A DNA stretch of 64,000 nucleotides from Litoreibacter albidus. Lineage in GTDB: Bacteria > Pseudomonadota > Alphaproteobacteria > Rhodobacterales > Rhodobacteraceae. Within the stretch, counting starts at the first letter, position 1. Each line of letters starts with the position of its first letter. The stretch lies in assembly GCF_900107015.1 (NCBI RefSeq), contig NZ_FNOI01000011.1, positions 1 to 64,000 of the forward strand, read 5' to 3'. A model generated the notes under the pieces. It ran no database searches. It had not been told where the DNA came from and saw nothing but the letters and a program-made list of their open reading frames with translations. Positions 36,367 to 44,570 of the stretch are shown here, in pieces. The translations under genes were made by a program, and so were the position numbers.

Positions 36367-36786
36367 ATGCGACGCATTCTACCACTCTCTTTCTGCCTGT
36401 TCGCCGCCGCGGCACCGGCCCTGTCACAAGACGCCACCGCAGGCGCGCTGACGGTCGAGTTAAACACGACCCAAGCCAGCGCCGACGCCTGCACCTTGTC
36501 CTTCATGGTCACTAACGACACAGGCACCGCCATTGACAAAGCCGTGTTTGAGACCGTCTTGTTCAACGCATCGGGCGCGGTGCAAAGCCTGACCCTCTTC
36601 GACTTCGGCACCCTGCCGCCAAACCGCCCCCGCGTGCGCCAGTTTGCTGTGCCCAACATGGCCTGCGCCGACCTCAGCCGGATTTTGTTCAACGGTGCAA
36701 GCACCTGCACGGCAGCGGACGCGGGCGTCTGCGACACGGCGCTAAAGCCCGTATCGCGCGTGGGTAGCGTGGAGGTGCTGGGCTGA
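36367..36786 (+). CDS. Small periplasmic protein at the head of the exbB-exbD-tonB operon
   Basis: This 139-residue protein has a signal peptide (MRRILPLSFCLFAAAAPALSQD) and a beta-rich body (ALTVELNTTQASADACTLSFMVTNDTGTAIDKAVFETVLFNASG) with several cysteines that could form disulfides (DACTL, MACAD, STCTAAD, GVCDT). I do not recognise a named family. Its stop overlaps the exbB start by one base, so it is part of the TonB-energising operon and may assist that complex in the periplasm. Confidence 0.75.
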   Translation: MRRILPLSFCLFAAAAPALSQDATAGALTVELNTTQASADACTLSFMVTNDTGTAIDKAVFETVLFNASGAVQSLTLFDFGTLPPNRPRVRQFAVPNMACADLSRILFNGASTCTAADAGVCDTALKPVSRVGSVEVLG

Positions 36787-37451
36787 TGGAAATCTCGCTT
36801 CCCACATTCTTTGATCCCCTCCTGACCATCGCCCACATAGGCGGGCCGGTTGTCGTCATCCTTATGGCCGTGTCCGTGCTGACGCTGGCCGTGATCCTCT
36901 ACAAAATCTGGCAGTTCACCGCCGCAGGCGTCGGCCGTCACAAAGCATTGTCGGAAGCCATCGCCGCGTGGGACGCGGGCGACCGAAGCGTAGCGCGCGC
37001 AGCCCTTGATCGCTCCACCAGCTATCTGGCCCCTGTCGTTGATATGGCGCTCTCTGGCCGTAGTGCCGCGTCCGACCGTCTGCTCTCCGAGGCAGAGCTG
37101 CGTTTCGGCAAGCTTGAACGCGGTCTGCGGTTCCTCGATTCCGTCGCGCAGCTTGCGCCGCTGTTAGGTCTGTTCGGCACCGTTCTGGGCATGATCGAGG
37201 CGTTTCAATCCTTGCAGGACGCGGGTGCACAAGTGGACCCGTCCATCCTCGCTGGCGGCATCTGGGTGGCGCTGCTCACCACCGCTGTCGGGCTGGTCGT
37301 GGCGATGCCAACCGCGCTGATCCTAAGCTGGTTCGAGGGCCGCATGGAGACAGAGCGCGTCTTTGCCGAAAAAGCCATCCAAACCATGCTGGCCCCGACC
37401 GGAGCAGCGGCCCCCGCTGACACCCCCCAGATGGTGGCAACCCATGGCTAA
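36786..37451 (+). CDS. exbB: ExbB-type proton-channel subunit of the TonB system
   Basis: The 221-residue protein belongs to the MotA/TolQ/ExbB family. It has a first membrane helix near residues 15-35 (GGPVVVILMAVSVLTLAVILYKIW), a cytoplasmic loop, and the conserved pair of helices at LAPLLGLFGTVLGMIEAFQSL and LAGGIWVALLTTAVGLVVAMPTALILSWF. With ExbD it turns the proton gradient into TonB motion. It overlaps exbD by eight bases. Confidence 0.93.
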   Translation: MEISLPTFFDPLLTIAHIGGPVVVILMAVSVLTLAVILYKIWQFTAAGVGRHKALSEAIAAWDAGDRSVARAALDRSTSYLAPVVDMALSGRSAASDRLLSEAELRFGKLERGLRFLDSVAQLAPLLGLFGTVLGMIEAFQSLQDAGAQVDPSILAGGIWVALLTTAVGLVVAMPTALILSWFEGRMETERVFAEKAIQTMLAPTGAAAPADTPQMVATHG

Positions 37452-37815
37452 GGCCCGCAAACGGCGGCGCAGACTGTCGATGACGTCGCTGATCGACGTC
37501 ATCTTCCTGCTGCTTCTGTTCTTCATGCTCACCTCCACCTTTTCCAAGTTTTCGGAGGTCGAGCTGGCCGCCAACGCAGGCACCGGTGCCATGGCACAGA
37601 CGACTCCGCCAGTGTTCTTGCGGCTGGGCCAAGACAGCCTCAGCGTGAACGGCGATCCGTTGGAGATCACCGCGCTGGCCGAAGGTCTGCCCGACACCGA
37701 AACGACGCTGATCGTGGCCTTGCAAGACGGTGTGAACGCCCAACGGCTGACCGACCTTCTCGTCGCCCTGCGGGCCTTCCCGAAGCTGACCGTTACCCTC
37801 TTGGGGGCGTCCTGA
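37444..37815 (+). CDS. exbD: ExbD-type subunit, first copy
   Basis: The 123-residue protein starts at MAKARKRRRRLSMTSLIDVIFLLLLFFMLTSTF: a basic cytoplasmic start, then one membrane helix with the functional aspartate in LIDVIFLLL. A periplasmic ExbD/TolR domain follows. The ATG overlaps the exbB stop. Confidence 0.92.
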   Translation: MAKARKRRRRLSMTSLIDVIFLLLLFFMLTSTFSKFSEVELAANAGTGAMAQTTPPVFLRLGQDSLSVNGDPLEITALAEGLPDTETTLIVALQDGVNAQRLTDLLVALRAFPKLTVTLLGAS

Positions 37816-37816
37816 T

Positions 37817-38206
37817 ATGCGCAGATTGGCCAAGGCAAAACCGCAACGCGAACCGACCATTGCACTCATCAACATCGTGTTTCTAATGCTGGTGTTTTTC
37901 ATGGTGGCAGGCACCCTCGCCCAACCGTTGGACAAGACGCTGAACCTTGTGGACACCCGTGATCTGGAAGGCCGCGCGCCCCCCGATACGCTTGTGATCC
38001 ACGCCGATGGCAGGCTGTCCTATCAAGGCGCAGACCAGCCCGATGCCGCCGCCTACCTGTCCAGCCTAAGCGCGGAAGACCGCACGGTGATCCGCATCGT
38101 CCCCGACCGCGCGTTGCCCGCCACAGACATGATCCGTATCGCCCGCGACCTGCGCGGCGCAGGGGCGGGTAAAATCATGATCGTCACCGAACGGGGCCTA
38201 GAATGA
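37817..38206 (+). CDS. ExbD-type subunit, second copy
   Basis: The 129-residue protein reads MRRLAKAKPQREPTIALINIVFLMLVFFMVAGTLAQPLDKTL. It is an ExbD relative, but the membrane-helix position that carries the proton-relay Asp in the first copy (LIDVIFLL) has Asn here (LINIVFLM). It may therefore be a structural partner in a mixed ExbD dimer. It starts 2 bases after the first copy and overlaps tonB by four. Confidence 0.88.
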   Translation: MRRLAKAKPQREPTIALINIVFLMLVFFMVAGTLAQPLDKTLNLVDTRDLEGRAPPDTLVIHADGRLSYQGADQPDAAAYLSSLSAEDRTVIRIVPDRALPATDMIRIARDLRGAGAGKIMIVTERGLE

Positions 38207-39054
38207 TTGCCACCTCCCGCACTATAAAGATCGCCGCCGTGATGCTCGCGGCGGGGGCTCACCTTGGGGTCTCCGGCGCGTTGGCCCCCGACGCAAAAGT
38301 GGAAATTGAAAGCAGCGCTGGCGCCGCCGAAGCACGGCTAGGCGCAAACTTCGCCGATATGAGCGCGGGCACTTTAACCCCCGCCAAGGTGGAAACGGTA
38401 ACAGAAGCCGTGCAACCGAAGCCAATCGTGACGGCGCCCCAGCCAGTCACGGCCGCGGCGCCAAAGGCCACACCCGCGCCCGACCCGACCGCGCTGGCCG
38501 TGCTCTCGCCCGTGGCAGCTGCCCCGTTAACGCCCAGCACGCCGAAACAGATCATCAAGGCCGCGCCAGAGGATGCCGCCGCGACCTCCCCCCGCCCGAA
38601 ACGGCGCGACCCCGATCTCGCCCCGCGCAAACCGGTGAAAGTCGCCAAAGCCGCCCCTGCCAAGAAAAAGGCCCCGAAGGCCAAGCGCGACACCGGAAAA
38701 GTGAGCAACCGGCAGGGTGCCGCCACTGGCACCGAGACCGCGCGTGCCGCGTCGCAAGGCACACAAAAAAGCCGCGCGGCGAAGAGCGGCAACGCCGCCG
38801 CCAGCAATTACCCGGGCAAGGTCATGCACCGCATCTCGCGCATCCGCAAACCCAACGTCAGCACGCGCGGCGTCGCCGTAGTGTCCTTCGCAATCGCGTC
38901 AAGCGGACAACTCAGCAGCCTATCCATCGCCCGCAGTTCCGGCTCGGCGGCGCTCGATAAAGCCGCGTTAGGTGTAATCCGCAAAGCCCAACCCTTCCCC
39001 GCCCCACCGCACGGAGCACGGCGCAGCTTTTCAATCAAAATCAAGGGTAGGTAG
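38203..39054 (+). CDS. tonB: TonB energy transducer
   Basis: The 283-residue protein has an N-terminal membrane stretch (IKIAAVMLAAGAHLGVSGALA), a long Pro/Ala/Lys-rich linker (KPIVTAPQPVTAAAPKATPAPDPT; KVAKAAPAKKKAPKAKRD) and a C-terminal TonB domain (YPGKVMHRISRIRKPNVSTRGVAVVSFAIASSGQLSSLSIARSSGSAALDKAALGVIRKAQPFPAPP). It would span the periplasm to drive HmuR and BtuB. Confidence 0.93.
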   Translation: MIATSRTIKIAAVMLAAGAHLGVSGALAPDAKVEIESSAGAAEARLGANFADMSAGTLTPAKVETVTEAVQPKPIVTAPQPVTAAAPKATPAPDPTALAVLSPVAAAPLTPSTPKQIIKAAPEDAAATSPRPKRRDPDLAPRKPVKVAKAAPAKKKAPKAKRDTGKVSNRQGAATGTETARAASQGTQKSRAAKSGNAAASNYPGKVMHRISRIRKPNVSTRGVAVVSFAIASSGQLSSLSIARSSGSAALDKAALGVIRKAQPFPAPPHGARRSFSIKIKGR

Positions 39055-39059
39055 TCAGA

Positions 39060-39420
39060 GCGCCGACCCGACTGCCGCAGTCACTTCTACATATCGTAGC
39101 CAAGCCATGGCAGTCGGCGACGTGTTATTCGTCTCAGGCCAGTTGCCAATCGACCCGTCCACGGGCGGTTTTTCCGCGACGGGTGCCGTTGGACAGAGGC
39201 GCCAATGCCTCGCGAACATTAACGCCATCGCCGAGGCTGCAGGGGCCGATATATCGCGGACAGTGAAGACGACGATCCTGCTCACCGATCTGTCAGGATG
39301 TGCCTAAATCAACGAAGAATACGGCAAGGCATTTCAAGCCCCCTTCCCTGCAAGAGCGTGCTATGAAGTCTCCGCCCTCCCTAAAGGGGCACTCGTGGAA
39401 GTCGAAGCTGTTTCTTATTC
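39060..39420 (+). pseudogene. RidA-family gene with internal stop
   Basis: The plus frame reads PTAAVTSTYRSQAMAVGDVLFVSGQLPIDPSTGGFSATG, a RidA (YjgF) N-terminal segment. It runs to KTTILLTDLSGCA and then a TAA at about 39305. The same frame continues [35 protein letters not shown], the rest of a RidA protein, where AAA (Lys) is expected at the stop. The start region is also eroded. The tail overlaps the opposing AraC gene. Confidence 0.75.
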
Positions 39421-40313
39421 GCGAAAGCGCCGGGCGAGACGCCCTCGTGCCGAGTGAAGGCGAGCCCGAATGCGCTGGCGGACCCGTAGCCGACCTTCAG
39501 CGCGATCTCGGCATTTGTCAGACCGCCGTGCCGCAGCAAGGTCTTGGCGACCGCCATACGCCAGTCAGTTGCGTATTCCATCGGCGCGCGGCCAACCTGC
39601 TTGCGGAACCGCTCGAAAAATCCGGAGCGGGACATACCCGCCGCCCGCGCCATGTCTGACACGGATAGGGCGCTGCCCGCCTCGGCGTGGATACGTTGCA
39701 AGGCGCCGGCCAATTTCGGATCCGACAAGCCGCGCAGGAGCCCCGGCGGCAAGGTCGCCGCCGGCCCCGAGCGCAGGGCCTCAATCAGCAGGACCTCCAG
39801 CAAGCGCTCCAAGATCATCCCGCGCCCCGGTCGGTCGGCGCGGGTTTCCTCGTGGATGACTGGCACCAAACCCGTCAGACGGCTCTGCCCTGAAACGTGG
39901 ATCATATCGGGCAGCAGTGACACAAGCAGGTCACTGGCTGGCGTGTCGAAGCTGCAATGCCCGACCAGAGCGCGAACATCGACCGGGGCCTCTGACACGC
40001 CCAACCGGAACCGCCCGGGACCGGTTTCCAAAGGCACGCGGGGCACATGCGGCGGCGGCGGCACCTCGCTCGACATCGTAAAGCCCTGCAAGTGCGGGAT
40101 CAGGACGAAATCTCCGGCCCTCAACGTGACCGGATCGCGCCCTGTGATGTGCAATCGGCACTGCCCTTCAACCATCGCGCAATAGAAGGGGCTGGCCATG
40201 TCGTGACGCTCCACCAACCACTGGCCGCCAGCCTCGACCATCTTCGATATGGACACCGCAGGCTTCAGCAGGGTCACGACGCTGGACAGAGGATCTGACG
40301 GGGTGTCGAGCAT
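39381..40313 (-). CDS. AraC-family regulator (cupin sensor)
   Basis: The protein has an N-terminal AraC cupin domain ([40 protein letters not shown]) and C-terminal helix-turn-helix pair ([77 protein letters not shown]). Start [13 protein letters not shown] at 40313 gives 310 residues; a GTG at 40346 is possible. It is divergent from the SDR gene at 40412, a common regulator-target arrangement for this group. Confidence 0.87.
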   Translation of the reverse strand: MLDTPSDPLSSVVTLLKPAVSISKMVEAGGQWLVERHDMASPFYCAMVEGQCRLHITGRDPVTLRAGDFVLIPHLQGFTMSSEVPPPPHVPRVPLETGPGRFRLGVSEAPVDVRALVGHCSFDTPASDLLVSLLPDMIHVSGQSRLTGLVPVIHEETRADRPGRGMILERLLEVLLIEALRSGPAATLPPGLLRGLSDPKLAGALQRIHAEAGSALSVSDMARAAGMSRSGFFERFRKQVGRAPMEYATDWRMAVAKTLLRHGGLTNAEIALKVGYGSASAFGLAFTRHEGVSPGAFANKKQLRLPRVPL

Positions 40314-40411
40314 GAATCTGGACGCTTGATGAATTATTTTGGACACCTGAATATAGAATGACCGAACACTGCCGTCTATCTCCTTTTCATCATAGACAAG
40401 GAGATCTGAAA

Positions 40412-41170
40412 ATGCCCCGTATTCTCATCACTGGTTGTTCCTCCGGCTTCGGCCAAGCCATCGCCGCGCAGTTTCTCGATCAGGGCTGGGACGTCATCGC
40501 GACAATGCGCTCGCCCTCCGCCGCAGGGCTGCCAGAGGGCGAGCGCCTAAAAGTTCTCGCCTTGGACGTGACCGACCCAGAAAGCATTGCCGCTGCGGTT
40601 GCCGATGCGGGGCAGATCGACGCGCTGGTGAACAACGCAGGTGTCGGCATGCTCAATGTGCTGGAAGGGGCAGACATAGACCGAGTCCGCGAATTATTTG
40701 AAACGAATGTGTTGGGTGCGATGGCGATGACCCGTGCTGTGATGCCCGCAATGCGGACGCAGCGAAACGGTGTCATCGTTAACGTCAGTTCCAGCGTGAC
40801 CCTGCGCCCGCTTCCCGCCCTGTCGATCTACTCTGCCAGCAAGGCCGCCCTGAATGCCTTTACCGAAAGCTTCGCGCTGGAGGCGGCGGAATTTGGCGTC
40901 CGTGTCAGGTTGGTCCTTCCCGGCAGCGCAAAGGCAACATCGTTCGGGCAAAATGCAGTCGCGCGAATGGGCATGGATATCCCCCAAGCCTACGGCCCGT
41001 TCGTGCAGGCTTACGTTCAGAGCCTCCAATCCGAGGCCAAGAAAACCGAGGTGGGCGATGTCGCGCAGGCTGTCTGGCGCGCCGTTACCGATGAGACCGC
41101 GCCAATGAAGCTGCCCGCCGGCGCCGACGCGACGGCTTTGTTTCGCGAAGAAGGCCTGCCTGTGGGCTGA
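40412..41170 (+). CDS. SDR-family oxidoreductase
   Basis: This 252-residue classical short-chain dehydrogenase has ILITGCSSGFGQAIA, VNNAGVG and the catalytic SSSVTL...YSASKAALNAF. It starts behind AAGGAG at a good distance. Divergent placement from the AraC gene and an alpha/beta hydrolase downstream suggest a small induced oxidation or detoxification unit; the substrate is unknown. Confidence 0.87.
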   Translation: MPRILITGCSSGFGQAIAAQFLDQGWDVIATMRSPSAAGLPEGERLKVLALDVTDPESIAAAVADAGQIDALVNNAGVGMLNVLEGADIDRVRELFETNVLGAMAMTRAVMPAMRTQRNGVIVNVSSSVTLRPLPALSIYSASKAALNAFTESFALEAAEFGVRVRLVLPGSAKATSFGQNAVARMGMDIPQAYGPFVQAYVQSLQSEAKKTEVGDVAQAVWRAVTDETAPMKLPAGADATALFREEGLPVG

Positions 41171-41223
41171 TCCATAGGCCACAGCAAGCCACCCAATTAT
41201 CCCCGCCACAAGGAACCGCTCCG

Positions 41224-42165
41224 ATGAACCGATTGATCAATGCCTCCCGCGCCCTGCCAACGCCAGACCCGCAACTCACTGTGGCCTATTCACCGATCAA
41301 GCTGCCCATGGAGGGCCGTCAGCCACTTGAGTTGCGCCTCACGGCACCTGCGACCGGATACAACTTACCCATCGTGATCTTGTCGCATGGGTTCGGTCCC
41401 TCGAATTACATCCCGTCCAAGGACGGCTACGCCCCGCTTGCGCAGTTCTGGGCGGAGCGCGGGATGGTCGTCATACAGCCCACACATGCAAGCTCACGCG
41501 TAGCGGGGCTTGATCCTGATTTGCCTGCGGGCCCGTTTTTCTGGCGGGAACGGGTGAACGAAATACGCGCTATCCTCGATCAGCTTGATCAGGTTGAGCT
41601 TCAGGCGCCAACCATAGCCGGTCGATTGGATCGCGCTCAAATCGCAGTAGCAGGCCACTCCTTCGGCGGCTTTACATGCAGCCTGCTGCTTGGTGCAAAG
41701 TTGCAAAGCGAAGACTTCTCTGATCCACGTATCAGGGCAGGCATTCTGCTCGCGTCCCCCGGTCGGGGCGGCACCGATCTGACACCTGAAAGCGCGGCGC
41801 GCTTTCCCTTCTTCGACCTCGATTTTAGTGGGATCAGGGTCCCGACCCTCGTGGTCTGCGGTGCCGACGATACCCCACACTTCACGCCCCGTGGTCCTGA
41901 ATGGCACGCTGATGCGTTTCATGACGCGCCCGGCGGCGAGGCCTTGTTGACAATCAAAGGCGTCGGCCACGGGTTGGGCGGGATCGCGGGGTGGGACGCG
42001 CGCGAAACCGAGACAGAAGACCCAGATGCACTGGAAGCCACACGGCGGCTGACCTTGGCCTGGCTCAGAACCCGATTATCAATCGATGCCACCGCATGGG
42101 TCCGGAGCCAATCCGCACTTGAACAAAATGCAGCGTCCATTGCGAAAGTTGCGCTGGCCCCTTAG
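41224..42165 (+). CDS. Alpha/beta hydrolase
   Basis: The 313-residue enzyme has an oxyanion region IVILSHGFGPSNYI, the nucleophile elbow AVAGHSFGGFTCSLL, a likely acid in VCGADDTPHF and the catalytic His in IKGVGHGLGG. The pattern recalls the chlorophyllase/platelet-activating-factor acetylhydrolase-like branch. It has no signal peptide, so it acts in the cytoplasm. Its stop overlaps the convergent TetR gene stop by four bases. Confidence 0.85.
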   Translation: MNRLINASRALPTPDPQLTVAYSPIKLPMEGRQPLELRLTAPATGYNLPIVILSHGFGPSNYIPSKDGYAPLAQFWAERGMVVIQPTHASSRVAGLDPDLPAGPFFWRERVNEIRAILDQLDQVELQAPTIAGRLDRAQIAVAGHSFGGFTCSLLLGAKLQSEDFSDPRIRAGILLASPGRGGTDLTPESAARFPFFDLDFSGIRVPTLVVCGADDTPHFTPRGPEWHADAFHDAPGGEALLTIKGVGHGLGGIAGWDARETETEDPDALEATRRLTLAWLRTRLSIDATAWVRSQSALEQNAASIAKVALAP

Positions 42166-42779
42166 CCGCTTTCATGCACAGCCTGCGGCGCTTTATTCAA
42201 AACGCCTGTGGCCAGACACTCGAAGGCCGCTATGGCTTTGGGCAATGTTCCTTGGGCGTCTTCGCTAGAGGCGACCCAAAGCGCCGCATTTAACGCAACA
42301 CCATTCAAGAGACGCGCTAGCGCTTCGATATCAACGGGTTTGATCAGCCCTTCGGACGCCAGTGCACGGAGTGTTCCAATCGTCCCCTGCAGACAGCGGT
42401 TCTGACTGGGCCATTGGGCGGGGTCCCCCAATACCGCCGGACCATCCAGCAGCACAATTCGCTGCACTTCTGGTTCGAGCGCCATCTCAATGTAAGCTCT
42501 ACCTTCAGCCAGAAGGCCTTCCCAACCTCCACCGATCTCTTCACCGGCTTCCTTAGCCTTGGTCGCCATGGCCATGTCGATCTGGTCGACAACAGCAGCC
42601 ATCAGGCCCTTCTTGTCGCCAAAATTATGGTAAAGCGCGCCCCGTGTCAGCCCTGCTTCGGCGGTCAATTCGTCCATCGACGCTGCTGCAAACCCTTTTT
42701 TCGCAAAGGCTTTACGCCCCGCTGCGATGAGTTTCTTGCGAGTCGCTTCCATCTTTTTGGCTCGGGTCTGACTTTCCAT
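42162..42779 (-). CDS. TetR-family repressor
   Basis: The 205-residue protein has an N-terminal helix-turn-helix (RKKLIAAGRKAFAKKGFAAASMDELTAEAGLTRGALYHNFGDKKGLMAAVV) and a variable ligand-binding C-terminal half. The ATG at 42779 follows AGGAGACG. Three related dyads at 42798-42864 in front of it and of the RidA gene are its probable operators, giving self-control and control of 42905. Confidence 0.9.
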   Translation of the reverse strand: MESQTRAKKMEATRKKLIAAGRKAFAKKGFAAASMDELTAEAGLTRGALYHNFGDKKGLMAAVVDQIDMAMATKAKEAGEEIGGGWEGLLAEGRAYIEMALEPEVQRIVLLDGPAVLGDPAQWPSQNRCLQGTIGTLRALASEGLIKPVDIEALARLLNGVALNAALWVASSEDAQGTLPKAIAAFECLATGVLNKAPQAVHESG

Positions 42780-42797
42780 CAACGTCTCCTTCTTTCA

Positions 42798-42864
42798 CAT
42801 ACGTAGTGTATGTCAATTGACATACGGTGTGTATGCGGGTTAGATCACATACACACCGTATATG
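42798..42864. promoter_or_regulatory. Three TetR-operator-like repeats
   Basis: Two 15-base dyads, CATACGTAGTGTATG (42798-42812) and CATACGGTGTGTATG (42821-42835), are separated by TCAATTGA. A third, CATACACACCGTATATG (42848-42864), is the second in reverse orientation with two extra bases. All lie between the divergent TetR and RidA genes. Confidence 0.75.
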
Positions 42865-42904
42865 AATGCGGTGAAGGATTCCACGTCTGACATATGAGGT
42901 CCAC

Positions 42905-43303
42905 ATGGCGCTTACCAACGAAGCAATCTTCCCCGCCAACCGTCACGCGCTTTACGAAGCGCACGGATATTCCGCTGCGATCAAATCCGGCGATCTGGTT
43001 TTTGTTTCTGGTCAGGTCGGCAGCCGCGAAGACGGCTCGCCTGAACCTGACTTCAAAAAGCAGGTCGAATTGGCCTTTGACAACTTGAAGGCCGTACTCG
43101 AAGCCGCCGGTTGCAGCACCGATGACATCGTTGACGTGACAACCTTTCATACCGATCCGGAAAACCAGTTTGCGGACATCATGGAGGTCAAGGCGAGCGT
43201 TTTTGACCAAGCCCCTTACCCCAACTGGACAGCACTTGGCGTGAATTGGCTCGCGGGGTTTGACTTCGAAATCAAAGTGATTGCCCGCGCACCCAGTGCG
43301 TGA
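42905..43303 (+). CDS. RidA-family protein
   Basis: The 132-residue protein carries the YjgF/RidA layout: YSAAIKSGDLVFVSGQVGSREDGS, KQVELAFDNLKAVLEAAGCSTDDIVDVTTFHTDPENQF and YPNWTALGVNWLAGFDFEIKVIARA. RidA proteins hydrolyse reactive enamine/imine intermediates, but the conserved Arg of true RidA (near the C-terminal strand) is replaced by the Trp-rich VNWLAG region, so this is another Rid subgroup. It sits next to the TetR operators and is probably its target. Confidence 0.88.
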   Translation: MALTNEAIFPANRHALYEAHGYSAAIKSGDLVFVSGQVGSREDGSPEPDFKKQVELAFDNLKAVLEAAGCSTDDIVDVTTFHTDPENQFADIMEVKASVFDQAPYPNWTALGVNWLAGFDFEIKVIARAPSA

Positions 43304-43919
43304 AGACATACTGAATTCCGCGGCCCTGAAAGTCATGCCTCGGAAAGCATCTATCTCTTGAAGAACCCTACTCCCCCCGTTCTCGCAGGGGTCTAGTCAA
43401 AGAATACCAGAGACAGGCGCGCCGCGTCGAAAGTGGCGTAAACCCGGGAAAAGCCTGCCACGGCCTATCAGGCTTGGGGCGGATTGTTCAGCTGCCCACC
43501 GCAGTTGGTCCAAGATGGAAACGCCGTAGGAGAACAGATCAAAGTTGAACTCTTTTGGCGGTTGCCGTCTGGCAATCTGGTTTGGGAGACCCGGATGAAT
43601 ATCGTGATTTTGGTGCATGTCTTTCGACTTCCTGTCCCGATAACAAGGAGCGAGACGGAGCAACAATGGCGCCGCGCTCAAACCGCTGCTGGACCAACTG
43701 GCGGTTTGGTTCAAGGACTATCCCGATGCGAAAATCACCGCCCCGACGTCGGATCGCCACGATACTGCGAGCCTCGCTGTAACGTGGCGGTTTATCCGAA
43801 TGGCTGCCAAGGCAAAATTGGTGCGCCTACACTATCAAGAACGAGCGGCGCAATCATGCTGGCAACGGTATCTTTTCGGCGGGACCGCCGAGGGGCGCAC
43901 CTGACCAAAAGCCCACAGC
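43304..43919. other. Gap without a recognisable gene
   Basis: Open frames of up to about 150 codons cross this 616-base stretch on both strands, but none shows a domain, consistent codon use or a ribosome site. One plus frame (43555-43782) and its neighbours look like decayed coding sequence, possibly of a mobile element, which I could not identify. Confidence 0.45.
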
Positions 43920-44327
43920 TTACGCGTCTGTCGCTGCGTCACGTGTCATGATGACCTCGCGGGTGATCTGCCAACGGCCATCTTCAAACACGAAGTCGAT
44001 GCTGAGTGAGATAAGTTGATAGCGCCCGGTGGCATCGTTCTTGCGGCTCACCACGATATGGCCATGGGTATCGTCCGCCTCGACGAGGTGGTACTTTACC
44101 CACGGATCGTCGTCCTTCAGCGCACCCATATTATTCTTGATGAAGGCCATGAACCCCTTCTTGTCATTACGCATCAAGGTGCCATCGTTGAGGAGAAGAT
44201 AGGTCCGCATGTCGCGGTGATAGAGGCTGTCCAGCACTTCAAACGAGTGCCCCGATACGCCGTGGATCAGCCCGTCCAGTGTCTCTTTGACAGCGGCTGC
44301 GTTCGTGTGATCTTCAGTCATGGCCAT
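43920..44327 (-). CDS. NTF2/SnoaL-like small protein
   Basis: The 135-residue protein has the cone-shaped NTF2-like fold signature: an N-terminal helix (AAAVKETLDGLIHGVSGHSFEVLDSLYHRDMRTYL) followed by beta strands (HIVVSRKNDATGRYQLISLSIDFVFEDGRWQITREVIM). It starts behind GGAAAA. Members bind or isomerise small molecules; no catalytic residue can be named. It is the last of a leftward group with the partial NTF2 gene and the PPOX-reductase. Confidence 0.75.
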   Translation of the reverse strand: MAMTEDHTNAAAVKETLDGLIHGVSGHSFEVLDSLYHRDMRTYLLLNDGTLMRNDKKGFMAFIKNNMGALKDDDPWVKYHLVEADDTHGHIVVSRKNDATGRYQLISLSIDFVFEDGRWQITREVIMTRDAATDA

Positions 44328-44375
44328 GTTGATTTTCCTAATGTCATTCTTCTTTGAGAGGGTGGATGCCGAGGA

Positions 44376-44570
44376 TCAATCGGCTGCGTAGTTGTTGAAC
44401 ATGTCCAGTACGATCTGCCATGGTGCGCCTTCGTTCTCACGCTCAAGGACGTAGATGTACGACCCTTCAAGCTGGAAACGCTGGCTTTCGACAGCGGCGC
44501 GAGTCACGCCCTTCATGACCGCCTGGGTGCCATCAACCGAGATGAACTGATCTTCAACAGTGTGGGACAT
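44376..44570 (-). CDS. Short NTF2-like half domain
   Basis: Only 64 residues: MSHTVEDQFISVDGTQAVMKGVTRAAVESQRFQLEGSYIYVLERENEGAPWQIVLDMFNNYAAD. This corresponds to the C-terminal strands of a SnoaL/DUF4440-type domain (the PWQIVLD end is typical) without the N-terminal helix. The ATG directly follows the TGA of the reductase gene, so translation is likely coupled. It may be a truncated gene, or a small protein that completes a dimer. Confidence 0.6.
   Translation of the reverse strand: MSHTVEDQFISVDGTQAVMKGVTRAAVESQRFQLEGSYIYVLERENEGAPWQIVLDMFNNYAAD

Noticed and set aside
43484-43951. 155-codon plus frame as a gene
   Set aside because: No ribosome site, no recognisable domain, and the end overlaps the well-supported NTF2-like gene on the other strand.
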